This document shows, in pieces, positions 23,334 to 30,595 of a stretch of 37,096 nucleotides of DNA. A program made the translations under genes and the position numbers. The stretch lies in assembly GCA_029233965.1 (NCBI GenBank), contig JARGOP010000043.1:1-37096 (forward strand). The letters are read 5' to 3'. The stretch's first letter is position 1. Every line of letters starts with the position of its first letter. The notes under the pieces are model-generated. The model worked only from the letters and a program-made list of their open reading frames with translations. It did no database searches and was not told the DNA's origin. The stretch comes from Verrucomicrobiales bacterium (GTDB lineage: Bacteria; Verrucomicrobiota; Verrucomicrobiia; Verrucomicrobiales; DEV007).

Positions 23334-24890
23334 CTAGAGCGAGGATGCCACAATCGGCAGCTCTTCAAGAAAGGTTCGAATGAGGGCGACGACGGGGCCG
23401 TTGTAGATGCCCAGGAGAATGATGATGACAGCAGTGGCGAAGAGCGGAAGATTTCCGGACCAGACTGGCGGTGCTTCGTTGGAGGCGACAGGGAGCTCTT
23501 CGGTCTCATGAGGGTCATGGGAATGATCGTGGCCCTCTGCAGGCTTGTTTCCAAAGAACGCGATTTCAAAAATACGGAAGAATAGAACCGCATTGATGAG
23601 GCTGGAAATGAGAAGTGCGCCGACGTATTCCCAGTGACCGGCGTCGAGTCCGCCCCGGATGAGGTAGAACTTGCTGAAGAATCCGCAGGTCGGGGGAACA
23701 CCGATCATGGCGAGGGCACCGATAACAAAAGCGGCCATAACCCAGGGGGCTTTCCTGAACATGCCTTCGAGGTCGCTGATCTCGCGGGCCCGGAAGCGTT
23801 TCACAAAAATGCCGGCGGCGAGGAAAAGGCAGAGGGTCATCGCGGCGTCCGCGAGGATATGATACAGAGCTCCCGTCATTCCCCAGAGGCCTTCGTCGGC
23901 GAGCCAGGCTCCTCCCACCATGTAACCGACTTCCGCGACGATGAGATAACAGAGCATCTTTTTGATCTCCCTCTGTGCGAGGGCAAGGACTGATCCGGCG
24001 AGAATGGCAATGACCGCGAGCCAGACGACGAGGTGACTCCAGCCGAGACTGACGAAGATCCACTCGAGTCCGAAGACGCTGATCATGACGCGGATCATGA
24101 CGTAGACCGAGATCTTCGTCATGAGAGGTGCGAGAAAGCAGGCTGTGCTCGAAGGAGAGTAGCTGTAGGCATTCGGAAGCCAGCCGTAGAGCGGGAAGAA
24201 CGCCATTTTGATCCAGATCCCAACGAGGATGAAGATGAAGGCAATCGTCACCGCTTTCGACTGCGCGATTTCAGGATTGGATCCGAGGATCGTGTGAATG
24301 TCCTGCATGTTCAGCGAGCCTGTTGTCAGGTAAAGATACCCGACGCCGAGGAGATAGAACGAAGCCCCGACTGTCCCCATGAGGACATAGTTGAACGCTG
24401 CGTAGGTTCCGCTCCGCGAGCTGCCCATCGCGATGAGGCCGTAGCTGGTAAGCGAAGACACTTCAATGAGAACGAAGAGGTTGAAGGCATCGGCTGCGAT
24501 CGTGATTCCGAAGAGACCGAGGCAAAGGAGCAGGAAAAGGATATAAAAGTAATGAGTCTTCTCGGTGTTCTTTTCCCCGACGCGACGGATCGAAAAGAAG
24601 GTCACGAGGACGGCGACGGTGGCGATCGCGATGAGAAGCAGGGCATTCAGGGCGTCGATTCGGAGATGGATGCCGATACCGAGCGGCTTTTCCCATCCGC
24701 CGACGAAGTAATCCATCGGGCCGTTCGTGAAGACATGCTGCGCGGCGGCAATCGCGCCGAAGAAGGTCACGGACAATGACGCAAGGGCGATCGGAAAGCA
24801 CACGCGGTGGTCGCGGTGCCCGATGAGACCGATGAGGAGCGCTCCGAAGAGGGGCGCGAGAACAAGGACTGCTGGAATTTGATCAACCAT
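23334..24890 (-). CDS. mrpD: Mrp cation/proton antiporter subunit D
   Basis: A 518-residue subunit; the ATG at 24890 gives the normal MVDQIPAVLVLAPLFGALL start. It overlaps the C-subunit gene by eight bases, as in other mrp operons. Key features are LFVLIEVSSLTSYGLIAMG (TM5 Glu), KMAFFPLYGWLPNAYSYSP with the TM7 Lys, LAPLMTKISVYVMIRV with the TM8 Lys, and AEVGYMVGGAWLADE. Near residue 455 there is a His-rich hydrophilic loop (GHDHSHDPHETEE) before the last helix that most MrpD proteins lack. Together with the His-rich loop of the adjacent C subunit it may form a metal or pH-sensitive surface. It conducts protons in exchange for Na+ or another cation in concert with the other subunits. Confidence 0.94.
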   Translation of the reverse strand: MVDQIPAVLVLAPLFGALLIGLIGHRDHRVCFPIALASLSVTFFGAIAAAQHVFTNGPMDYFVGGWEKPLGIGIHLRIDALNALLLIAIATVAVLVTFFSIRRVGEKNTEKTHYFYILFLLLCLGLFGITIAADAFNLFVLIEVSSLTSYGLIAMGSSRSGTYAAFNYVLMGTVGASFYLLGVGYLYLTTGSLNMQDIHTILGSNPEIAQSKAVTIAFIFILVGIWIKMAFFPLYGWLPNAYSYSPSSTACFLAPLMTKISVYVMIRVMISVFGLEWIFVSLGWSHLVVWLAVIAILAGSVLALAQREIKKMLCYLIVAEVGYMVGGAWLADEGLWGMTGALYHILADAAMTLCLFLAAGIFVKRFRAREISDLEGMFRKAPWVMAAFVIGALAMIGVPPTCGFFSKFYLIRGGLDAGHWEYVGALLISSLINAVLFFRIFEIAFFGNKPAEGHDHSHDPHETEELPVASNEAPPVWSGNLPLFATAVIIILLGIYNGPVVALIRTFLEELPIVASSL

Positions 24891-25422
24891 CGGAGGCGCT
24901 CGCTTTGATTTCTTCCAGAATTTCGTCTTCCTCAAGAGAGCCGAACTCCTTGAAGATCATTTGAGAGATGGCCAGGGCGACTCCGAGAGTAGCGACGCCC
25001 ACGACGATCGCGGTGAGCATGAGGACGTGGGGCAGAGGGTTTGCGATCAGGTCCGGATTCGTTTTGTGATGCCCGGCATGACCATGGGTGTGATCTTCCC
25101 CGTGTTCATCGTCGGCAGCATGATGATCGACCGGTTTTCCGTGAGCTTTTTTCGGTTCTTCTTCATCCAGATCCTCGAAGAGTCGATGTTCGGAGGCTGG
25201 CGGAGAAGATCCGTGATGACCAAGAATCGGAATCGTCGCTCCGTCCTTCACGCCCATCGAGACATAGAAGAGAATGATCGCAGTTTGAAAGATCGAGAGG
25301 CCGATGAGCTTCTTGATCAGATTGTTTTTCGCAATGAGCGCCCAGAGACCGATCATCATGATGATGACGTAGACCCAGTAATTGAAATAGGGCTGGATGT
25401 GATCGTGGATGAATTCCGCCAT
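24883..25422 (-). CDS. mrpC: Mrp antiporter subunit C (NuoK-like) with long His-rich insertion
   Basis: A 179-residue protein; typical MrpC is about 110-120 residues. It has three hydrophobic helices: residues 17-31, 38-57 (KKLIGLSIFQTAIILFYVSMG) and 130-156 (HVLMLTAIVVGVATLGVAL). The family signatures GLSIFQTAIILFY and NPLPHVLMLTAIVVGVATLGV are intact. The extra length is an acidic, His-rich loop at about residues 68-120 between helices 2 and 3, with 12 histidines in roughly 50 residues (HHAADDEHGEDHTHGHAGHH at the centre). It is likely a metal-binding or pH-responsive loop. The rest suggests a normal Mrp role. The gene sits in the standard B-C-D order. Confidence 0.93.
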   Translation of the reverse strand: MAEFIHDHIQPYFNYWVYVIIMMIGLWALIAKNNLIKKLIGLSIFQTAIILFYVSMGVKDGATIPILGHHGSSPPASEHRLFEDLDEEEPKKAHGKPVDHHAADDEHGEDHTHGHAGHHKTNPDLIANPLPHVLMLTAIVVGVATLGVALAISQMIFKEFGSLEEDEILEEIKASASDG

Positions 25423-25431
25423 GATGGGTGG

Positions 25432-26223
25432 TTAGAGTCCTTTTACAAGTTGACCCCGGCTCGCGAGGTTGGCGTAAATCGCGAACATGATCGCAGTGAC
25501 GGTGAAGGCGACTCCGATTTCCACTCCAAGCATGGAGTGGGAGCGGGCCATTTCGGGGCCGTCCGTCATGAAGATCGGCTGCAGCGCTCCGTAGTCGAGG
25601 AAGTTACTGCCGAGAACCTGAGCCATGATTCCAAAGGCGGCGTAAATGAAAATTCCAATCGCGGCAAGACGGACGTAGTTTAGTTCACTGAGACGGCGCA
25701 GGGCGGCATTCAGATTCTCCGCGAGGGCAATGATGATGAAGCTGGCACCGAGGATCACGCCGCCCTGGAATCCGCCCCCCGGACTGTGGTGCCCGTGGGC
25801 GACGACGTAGAGGGCAAAGAGCTGGATCACAGGGACGACGATTCTTACGGTCGTGCCGACGATGATCCGGTTGTGGTCGCCATTGGTGAACGAATCTTCT
25901 TCAGCGGCTTTTGCGGCGGTCTCCTCTTTGTTTCCGACGACCCGGAGGATTGCAAAAATAGCCATGCCCGCCGCGAAGATGACGACCGTTTCGAACATGG
26001 TGTCATAGCCCCGATAGTCAGCGAGGACAGAGGTCACGATGTTCGGAACCTTGGTGTCCTTGTAGCTTTCCTCGATGAAATAGAGAGAGACACTTTCACT
26101 GCCGGGAACGCCCGCATTGGCCGGCGAATGCGGATCGCCGAACGCGGGGAAGTCCGAGACCCCGTAGAGCAGGATACTCCCGGTGATGGCGACGGCGATA
26201 GTGGCAAAGACTTTGGAGAGCAT
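25432..26223 (-). CDS. mrpB: Mrp antiporter subunit B (MnhB domain with N-terminal MbhE-like part)
   Basis: A 263-residue membrane protein; the ATG at 26223 starts a clean hydrophobic N-terminus (LSKVFATIAVAITGSILLYG). The N-terminal half holds VTSVLADYRGYDTMFETVVIF, the conserved block of the MrpA C-terminal/MbhE region. The C-terminal half is the MnhB domain with VVAHGHHSPGGGFQGGVILGASF and a final long helix after HSMLGVEIGVAFTVTAI. The fusion of the MbhE-like part onto MnhB is common where the full-length MrpA is absent. It is ten bases from its upstream neighbour and nine from mrpC. Confidence 0.92.
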   Translation of the reverse strand: MLSKVFATIAVAITGSILLYGVSDFPAFGDPHSPANAGVPGSESVSLYFIEESYKDTKVPNIVTSVLADYRGYDTMFETVVIFAAGMAIFAILRVVGNKEETAAKAAEEDSFTNGDHNRIIVGTTVRIVVPVIQLFALYVVAHGHHSPGGGFQGGVILGASFIIIALAENLNAALRRLSELNYVRLAAIGIFIYAAFGIMAQVLGSNFLDYGALQPIFMTDGPEMARSHSMLGVEIGVAFTVTAIMFAIYANLASRGQLVKGL

Positions 26224-26233
26224 CAGGAAGAAG

Positions 26234-26479
26234 TTAATCCGAAGAACGGCGACGGGTATTGAAGACGGTCGCAACGAGCAACACGGTGCTGACTCCCGCG
26301 CCGACTGAGGCTTCCGTAAAGGCCACATCGACGGCCCCCATTTCGGCCCAGAGGAGACAGATGAGGAATCCGTAGATGCCGTAGATCATCGACGCGCTGA
26401 GAAGATCCTTCACGTTCAGCGAGATCAACGCCGCGACGACGAGGAAAACGAGAATGATGATGTCGAATGCAAAAATCAC
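26234..26479 (-). CDS. MbhD/DUF4040-type subunit (detached C-terminal MrpA piece)
   Basis: An 81-residue membrane protein with three hydrophobic segments. The signature DLLSASMIYGIYGFLICLLW followed by GAVDVAFTEASVGAGVSTVL is that of the DUF4040/MbhD part, which in classic Mrp is fused into the C-terminus of MrpA. Its separation here, next to the MbhE/MnhB fusion, shows that the operon uses the split, hydrogenase-like arrangement. It lies 12 bases after mrpG and 10 bases before mrpB. Confidence 0.9.
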   Translation of the reverse strand: MIFAFDIIILVFLVVAALISLNVKDLLSASMIYGIYGFLICLLWAEMGAVDVAFTEASVGAGVSTVLLVATVFNTRRRSSD

Positions 26480-26491
26480 GTCGCAGTAGAG

Positions 26492-26863
26492 TTAGAATTT
26501 TTCACAATCGTCGTTGAGGTGATTGGGCCGGTCCCGGTGGATCTTCGGCTCGGTCCCGTCCTCCCATCCCGCATCCATCAGTGCATGGGTGCTTGTAGGG
26601 CTTGTAATGAGGATGAACACGGAAATTCCCAGCATTTTGAGGATCACAAGAAGCGTGAGCCAGTCGTGGCTGAGACTCTCAAAGTCATGGAGTTGATAAA
26701 TCGCGAACCCGAGGATAACGAGAAGGCTCGAGAGCGTATCGCCTTTTCCGGCGGCATGGGTGCGAGTGTAGAAATCGGGGAACCGGATCAGACCGACCGC
26801 TCCGCCGATGAAAAAGATGAGGCCGGCAAGGATGAAGATGACGCTGATGGCGGTGATAATCAT
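26492..26863 (-). CDS. mrpG: Mrp antiporter subunit G
   Basis: A 123-residue product; the ATG at 26863 overlaps the mrpF stop (ATGA) and has a good Shine-Dalgarno sequence (GGGGAGGAAGC). Three helices and the invariant segment GLIRFPDFYTRTHAAGKGDT identify MrpG/PhaG. A C-terminal hydrophilic tail (DGTEPKIHRDRPNHLNDD) is longer than in many homologues. The upstream in-frame extension to 27112 is the shadow of mrpF. Confidence 0.93.
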   Translation of the reverse strand: MIITAISVIFILAGLIFFIGGAVGLIRFPDFYTRTHAAGKGDTLSSLLVILGFAIYQLHDFESLSHDWLTLLVILKMLGISVFILITSPTSTHALMDAGWEDGTEPKIHRDRPNHLNDDCEKF

Positions 26864-27177
26864 GCTTCCTCCCCGCTTGATGGTTTTCCGCCGCTGAATC
26901 CTTCGTTCCGGTCTTTGGTGCGGTGGAGATAGCGCGCCGCCGCGAGGGAGCCGGTGAAGTTTAAAAGAGCATAGGCGAGCGCGAAGTCGACGAACATTTC
27001 GACGCGGCCGAAGATCACACCGATGATGACCAGCAACACGGCGGTCTTTGTGCCAATGACATTCACCGCGACGATCCTGTCGAGCGCTGTCGGCCCGACC
27101 ACGATTCGCCACATGGAGGGAATCATGAAGAGCAGGAGCGCCACTCCGGATAAGATGGAAAACTGTTCGAAGTTCAT
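26860..27177 (-). CDS. mrpF: Mrp antiporter subunit F
   Basis: A 105-residue membrane protein with three hydrophobic segments and the family block VVGPTALDRIVAVNVIGTKT. It overlaps mrpE by four bases at its start and mrpG by four bases at its end, the usual E-F-G coupling. The C-terminal tail (HRTKDRNEGFSGGKPSSGEEA) is hydrophilic and not conserved. A structural subunit of the antiporter complex. Confidence 0.93.
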   Translation of the reverse strand: MNFEQFSILSGVALLLFMIPSMWRIVVGPTALDRIVAVNVIGTKTAVLLVIIGVIFGRVEMFVDFALAYALLNFTGSLAAARYLHRTKDRNEGFSGGKPSSGEEA

Positions 27178-27713
27178 GAGGTGGGCGCTTCGAGAGCCTG
27201 TTTTGCTTCCTTCATCGCGAAAATCCGGGCGATGCGGCGTTCCATTTCCCCATCGAGACCTTCCGCCGCGATGTCCGAAATCGCATGAACGTAGAATCGG
27301 TCGCCCATGATCTTGATCGTCACGGTCCCCGGTGTCAGGGTAATGCTGCTCGCAAGAAGGTATTTTTCGAAGTCGGTCTTCAGTTTTGTCTCATAGCGAA
27401 CGATGTGTGGCTGAAGCGCTTTCGGGGAGCTGAAGGCAAGGCGGAAAAGGTGAAGGTTCGAGAGAACAATCTGCCACAAAAGCCAGAAACAGTATCCGCC
27501 GAGCCGAACTCCCTGTCGCAGGCGGGCACTCAGAGGAATCGTCCGGTCCTCAAAGAGAAGGTCAGACGACATCCAGGTGATGATCCCGCAGGAAATCACT
27601 CCGAGCGTGAGATGAAACGCATCGAAGAGCCCGGAAAAAATCATCCAGGTCAGGAAGAGAAGTCCAAAGACCACTCCCCGGTAGAGGTTGCGTTTCGTTT
27701 CAGGGCTGGCCAT
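27174..27713 (-). CDS. mrpE: Mrp antiporter subunit E, first gene of the operon
   Basis: A 179-residue protein with two to three N-terminal helices and the characteristic ASSITLTPGTVTIKIMGD block followed by a small cytoplasmic domain (FYVHAISDIAAEGLDGEMERRI). This is the typical MrpE/PhaE layout. As the first gene it is served by the TTGACA-type promoter at 27744-27772. The order E-F-G-(DUF4040)-B-C-D differs from the classic Bacillus order A-B-C-D-E-F-G and matches rearranged operons of other phyla. Confidence 0.93.
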   Translation of the reverse strand: MASPETKRNLYRGVVFGLLFLTWMIFSGLFDAFHLTLGVISCGIITWMSSDLLFEDRTIPLSARLRQGVRLGGYCFWLLWQIVLSNLHLFRLAFSSPKALQPHIVRYETKLKTDFEKYLLASSITLTPGTVTIKIMGDRFYVHAISDIAAEGLDGEMERRIARIFAMKEAKQALEAPTS

Positions 27714-27743
27714 TCGTGTTGCGGTCCCTTTCTAGGGAGGGTA

Positions 27744-27772
27744 ATCCAAGCAACGGACGTGCCCAATGTCAA
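27744..27772 (-). promoter_or_regulatory. sigma70-type promoter for the Mrp operon
   Basis: On the minus strand TTGACA (27772-27767), a 17-base spacer and TTGGAT (27749-27744) lie 31 bases before the mrpE ATG. The -35 is perfect and the -10 is fair. A divergent gene lies on the other side. Confidence 0.65.
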
Positions 27773-27890
27773 TTTTCCTATCAGTGAATTCCGTGCTTTG
27801 TTACCATTGGGAAACCCCGGTAAATTCGTGAATAAGCAAGACAGAGCAGTTTTGAGCGGTACGGTCGACGGCGCTTCGGCAGTTTCCGCC

Positions 27891-28946
27891 GTGATTGCCG
27901 GAATTTTTCGAAAGTTCCGCAGCGGGGGAGCGGGAGCGGCGGAGGATCTCAAATTCTCCTATTGCCGGAGACACGCGTCTTCGAGATTGGCAGGGCTTGG
28001 CCTCGCAGGCCTCATGATCAGTCACCCTGCTTTCGGACAGGAAGCCCCGGCTGCTCCGGCACCCCCGGTTGCCGCCCCGATTCAGGCCAGCCCGGTACCT
28101 GCGGGAGAGCCTGTTTTCGCCCCGCAGGACGGAGGTCCGGCGACGGCAGCTCCGACAGCGGCCCCGATGGCGACTCCGGATCTAGTGCCTGTACCGGTTG
28201 CGTCTCCTCTGCTTCCGACACCCGGGGCCGCGGCGCCGATGGGGGCGTCGGTTGGATCGATGCAGAGCGATGCTAGGGTCATCGAGACCATGAGACCTGA
28301 GCGTGTTCAGGTTTATCCGGATGACCCCGAAAGTGCCTGGTGGGAGATCAATCCTCACTACGCCTTTGATCGGGCTCAACGCGAACAAAAGCCTCTCCTG
28401 CTGCTCTTTACCGGGGTTTGGAACAGTCAGGCGATGGCGCTGTCGCAGGAGGTCTTTGCGACCAAGAGTTTCAACGAGTATGTGAAAGACAATCTCGTGA
28501 TCTGTTATCTGCACTATGAGCGGAATTTTACAGACAATCCCGACGTTCTCCGACGCATAAAGGAAAAGTTCAAGGTTCGAGGCTACCCCAATGTGCTGCT
28601 CTTCAACCCGAACGGGGAGGTGGAACAGGGCATTCGCGGCTATCGTTCCGGTCGTCCTATCGATTACTTCAACCGCATGAGAGCCCTTTGTCAGCCAATT
28701 CTCGAATCGATCGAGGTGCAGAAGCAGTCACTCTCCAGGCATGGCTATCGCGACTGGTCCAATTACATGGGGAAAGTGATCTTCGCAAAGTTCATGGAGC
28801 ACGATGGTGTCCAGGTTCGTCTGCAGGATGTTTCCGGCGAAAAATGGATCATAAAACTGAACGATCTCGCGCCCGAAGATCAGCGCCTCGTCGAGTCCTT
28901 CCCTGTGAATGAGCACATGAAAGTGGAACTCCCGCCCGGGGAATAG
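27891..28946 (+). CDS. exported thioredoxin-like protein with C-terminal SHD1-like domain, no CxxC
   Basis: The frame opens far upstream over mrpE. The most likely starts are the in-frame GTG codons at 27891 (used here, 351 residues) or 27828, because no ATG precedes the hydrophobic signal segment ASSRLAGLGLAGLMISHPAFG. After a Pro/Ala-rich linker comes a thioredoxin-fold domain: REQKPLLLLFTGVWNSQAM, KFKVRGYPNVLLFNPNGEV and GYRSGRPIDYFNRM. At the active site WNSQAM (Trp177) replaces WCxxC, so no thiol redox chemistry is expected. The last 60 residues (DWSNYMGKVIFAKFMEHDG, then VRLQDVSGEKWIIKLNDLA) resemble the SHD1 domain, which is frequent in Planctomycetes and Verrucomicrobia. It is 28 bases upstream of an HtrA-type protease gene. 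Confidence 0.85.
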   Translation: MIAGIFRKFRSGGAGAAEDLKFSYCRRHASSRLAGLGLAGLMISHPAFGQEAPAAPAPPVAAPIQASPVPAGEPVFAPQDGGPATAAPTAAPMATPDLVPVPVASPLLPTPGAAAPMGASVGSMQSDARVIETMRPERVQVYPDDPESAWWEINPHYAFDRAQREQKPLLLLFTGVWNSQAMALSQEVFATKSFNEYVKDNLVICYLHYERNFTDNPDVLRRIKEKFKVRGYPNVLLFNPNGEVEQGIRGYRSGRPIDYFNRMRALCQPILESIEVQKQSLSRHGYRDWSNYMGKVIFAKFMEHDGVQVRLQDVSGEKWIIKLNDLAPEDQRLVESFPVNEHMKVELPPGE

Positions 28947-28974
28947 TGCTCTCCCTGCATACCCCTCACAGAAT

Positions 28975-30531
28975 ATGTCCCGTTTTTTCCTTCAACTCGC
29001 CAGCCTGACGGCACTCTCTGTTGTCTCCGCGTTCGCTTACCTTCTCATGATCCATGGAGAAGAGCGCTACGACATCTTTGATCTGATTCAGGGCAGGCCG
29101 CTCACCGCTGTGATTGGCGCTGAAAATCCGATTCTCGCACAGTCCGGTGATGCCGCACCGCTGCTTCGCGCAGTGCCACTCGATCTCAATGACACCGGGG
29201 TTCTCGAAGAGGTGAATGCCGCGCTCTCCGACCTTACCGATGCGGTTGTTTCGTCCGTGGTCAGTATTGATACCACCACGAATGTGAACGTGAGCCGCAT
29301 TGTGCCGACGGATCCGTTCGGTTTTTTCGGCTATCGGCAGAATCAGGAATACAAGGCGCCCGGCCTCGGTTCCGGTGTCATCGTGACGGAGCAGGGGCAC
29401 ATCGTGACGAATCATCATGTTGTTGCCGGGGTGGATGAAATACGCATCACCATTCACGATGGAAGCCAATACGAAGCGGAATGGGTTGGAAGTGACCCCA
29501 ACGTGGACGTCGCGGTTCTTCAATTGAAAGCCCCGGAGGGTGGAACGCTTCCGAAATTCCGTCCGCTTGGATTCGCCGATTCGGACTCCGTGAGGGTCGG
29601 GGAAATGGTCCTCGCCGTCGGAAACCCGTTCGGCCTCAATGAAACCGTGACCCGCGGAATTATCAGTGCGAAGCAGCGGGAGCTCAGCGATGGATCCAAT
29701 GAATACTTCCAGGTTGATGCGGTCATCAACCCGGGGAACTCGGGCGGGCCCCTCGTCAACATCCGGGGGGAAATCATCGGGATCAACGTCGCGATTTTTA
29801 CCGGCCAGCAGGACGTCCGCGTCTGGCAGGGAATCGGTCTCGCGATCCCGGCGAACGAAGTGAAAGAGGTCTTTGAGGCGATTGTTTTGGGGCGTCCCCT
29901 CATTCGCGGCTACATCGGGATTGAACTGGAGAATATCTCGCGCAATCTCGCGATCGCGCTCGGACTCAAGAGCACCCAGGGAGCGCTGATCACGAATGTG
30001 GTAAAAGATTCGCCGGCAGAAGAGGCAGGGTTGAAACCAGGGGATGTCATCCTTGAGTTCGATAGCAAAGCCACGAAGACAGCAGAGGACGCCCTCAACC
30101 GGATTCGCGGCAAGAAGGCGGGCGAGGACGCTGTCATCACCCTCGTGAGAAAAGGCGAGTCGCTTCAAACCTCGGTGCCCGTGATCGCGAAGTCGGACAC
30201 CAACACCCTGAAGTTGCGTTCTGATATTTCGGCCAACGGCCAGAGTATCGCGGAGGCACTGGGCATCACCGTGTCGAACCTGACACCACAACAACGTCTT
30301 GCTCTCGGCTTGAGTGAAACCACCGCAGCCGTTCTCATCAGCGACGTGAAAGAGGGCTCGCAGGCGGAGCAGCGATTTCAGGCCGGGGATTTGATCCACA
30401 AGATCAATCAGGATTTTGTCACGGACACGGCCACGTTTTACGATTTGTTAGGTTCGCTCCCGCAGGGGAAAACCACCGTCATGTTGCTGAGCCGGGACGG
30501 TCGGCCGATCCGGGCATTGCTGAATCCGTGA
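28975..30531 (+). CDS. htrA: HtrA/DegP-type serine protease with two PDZ domains
   Basis: A 518-residue periplasmic protease with an N-terminal hydrophobic anchor or signal (FFLQLASLTALSVVSAFAYLL). The trypsin-like catalytic triad is complete: His148 in TNHHVVAG, Asp178 in NVDVAVLQL and Ser256 in NPGNSGGPLV. PDZ1 begins at about YIGIELENISRNLA with the carboxylate loop and contains SPAEEAGLKPGDVILEFD. PDZ2 is near the end (EGSQAEQRFQAGDLIHKIN). The family degrades or refolds damaged envelope proteins. It follows the thioredoxin-like gene by 28 bases, probably in one transcript, and is followed by a strong hairpin. Confidence 0.95.
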   Translation: MSRFFLQLASLTALSVVSAFAYLLMIHGEERYDIFDLIQGRPLTAVIGAENPILAQSGDAAPLLRAVPLDLNDTGVLEEVNAALSDLTDAVVSSVVSIDTTTNVNVSRIVPTDPFGFFGYRQNQEYKAPGLGSGVIVTEQGHIVTNHHVVAGVDEIRITIHDGSQYEAEWVGSDPNVDVAVLQLKAPEGGTLPKFRPLGFADSDSVRVGEMVLAVGNPFGLNETVTRGIISAKQRELSDGSNEYFQVDAVINPGNSGGPLVNIRGEIIGINVAIFTGQQDVRVWQGIGLAIPANEVKEVFEAIVLGRPLIRGYIGIELENISRNLAIALGLKSTQGALITNVVKDSPAEEAGLKPGDVILEFDSKATKTAEDALNRIRGKKAGEDAVITLVRKGESLQTSVPVIAKSDTNTLKLRSDISANGQSIAEALGITVSNLTPQQRLALGLSETTAAVLISDVKEGSQAEQRFQAGDLIHKINQDFVTDTATFYDLLGSLPQGKTTVMLLSRDGRPIRALLNP

Positions 30532-30535
30532 TCTG

Positions 30536-30576
30536 GACTCAACAGGGTCAGGCCGACGACCTGACAGGGTTGAGTC
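30536..30576. repeat. 41-base imperfect hairpin after the htrA gene
   Basis: GACTCAAC (30536-30543) pairs with GTTGAGTC (30569-30576). GTCAGG (30547-30552) pairs with CCTGAC (30560-30565). The intervening AGG faces AGG in a symmetrical 3x3 internal loop, and CCGACGA is the terminal loop. The element begins five bases past the htrA stop. Position suggests a transcription terminator or mRNA-stabilising structure, but there is no following T-tract. The AACAGGGT core is shared with the hairpin at 4221-4251. Confidence 0.75.
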
Positions 30577-30595
30577 ATGTGCCACTCCCGTTTTC

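Noticed and set aside
28966-30399. 477-codon minus-strand frame opposite the HtrA gene
   Set aside because: The plus frame has a complete protease with catalytic triad and PDZ domains. The minus frame has no recognisable domain and lies entirely antisense.
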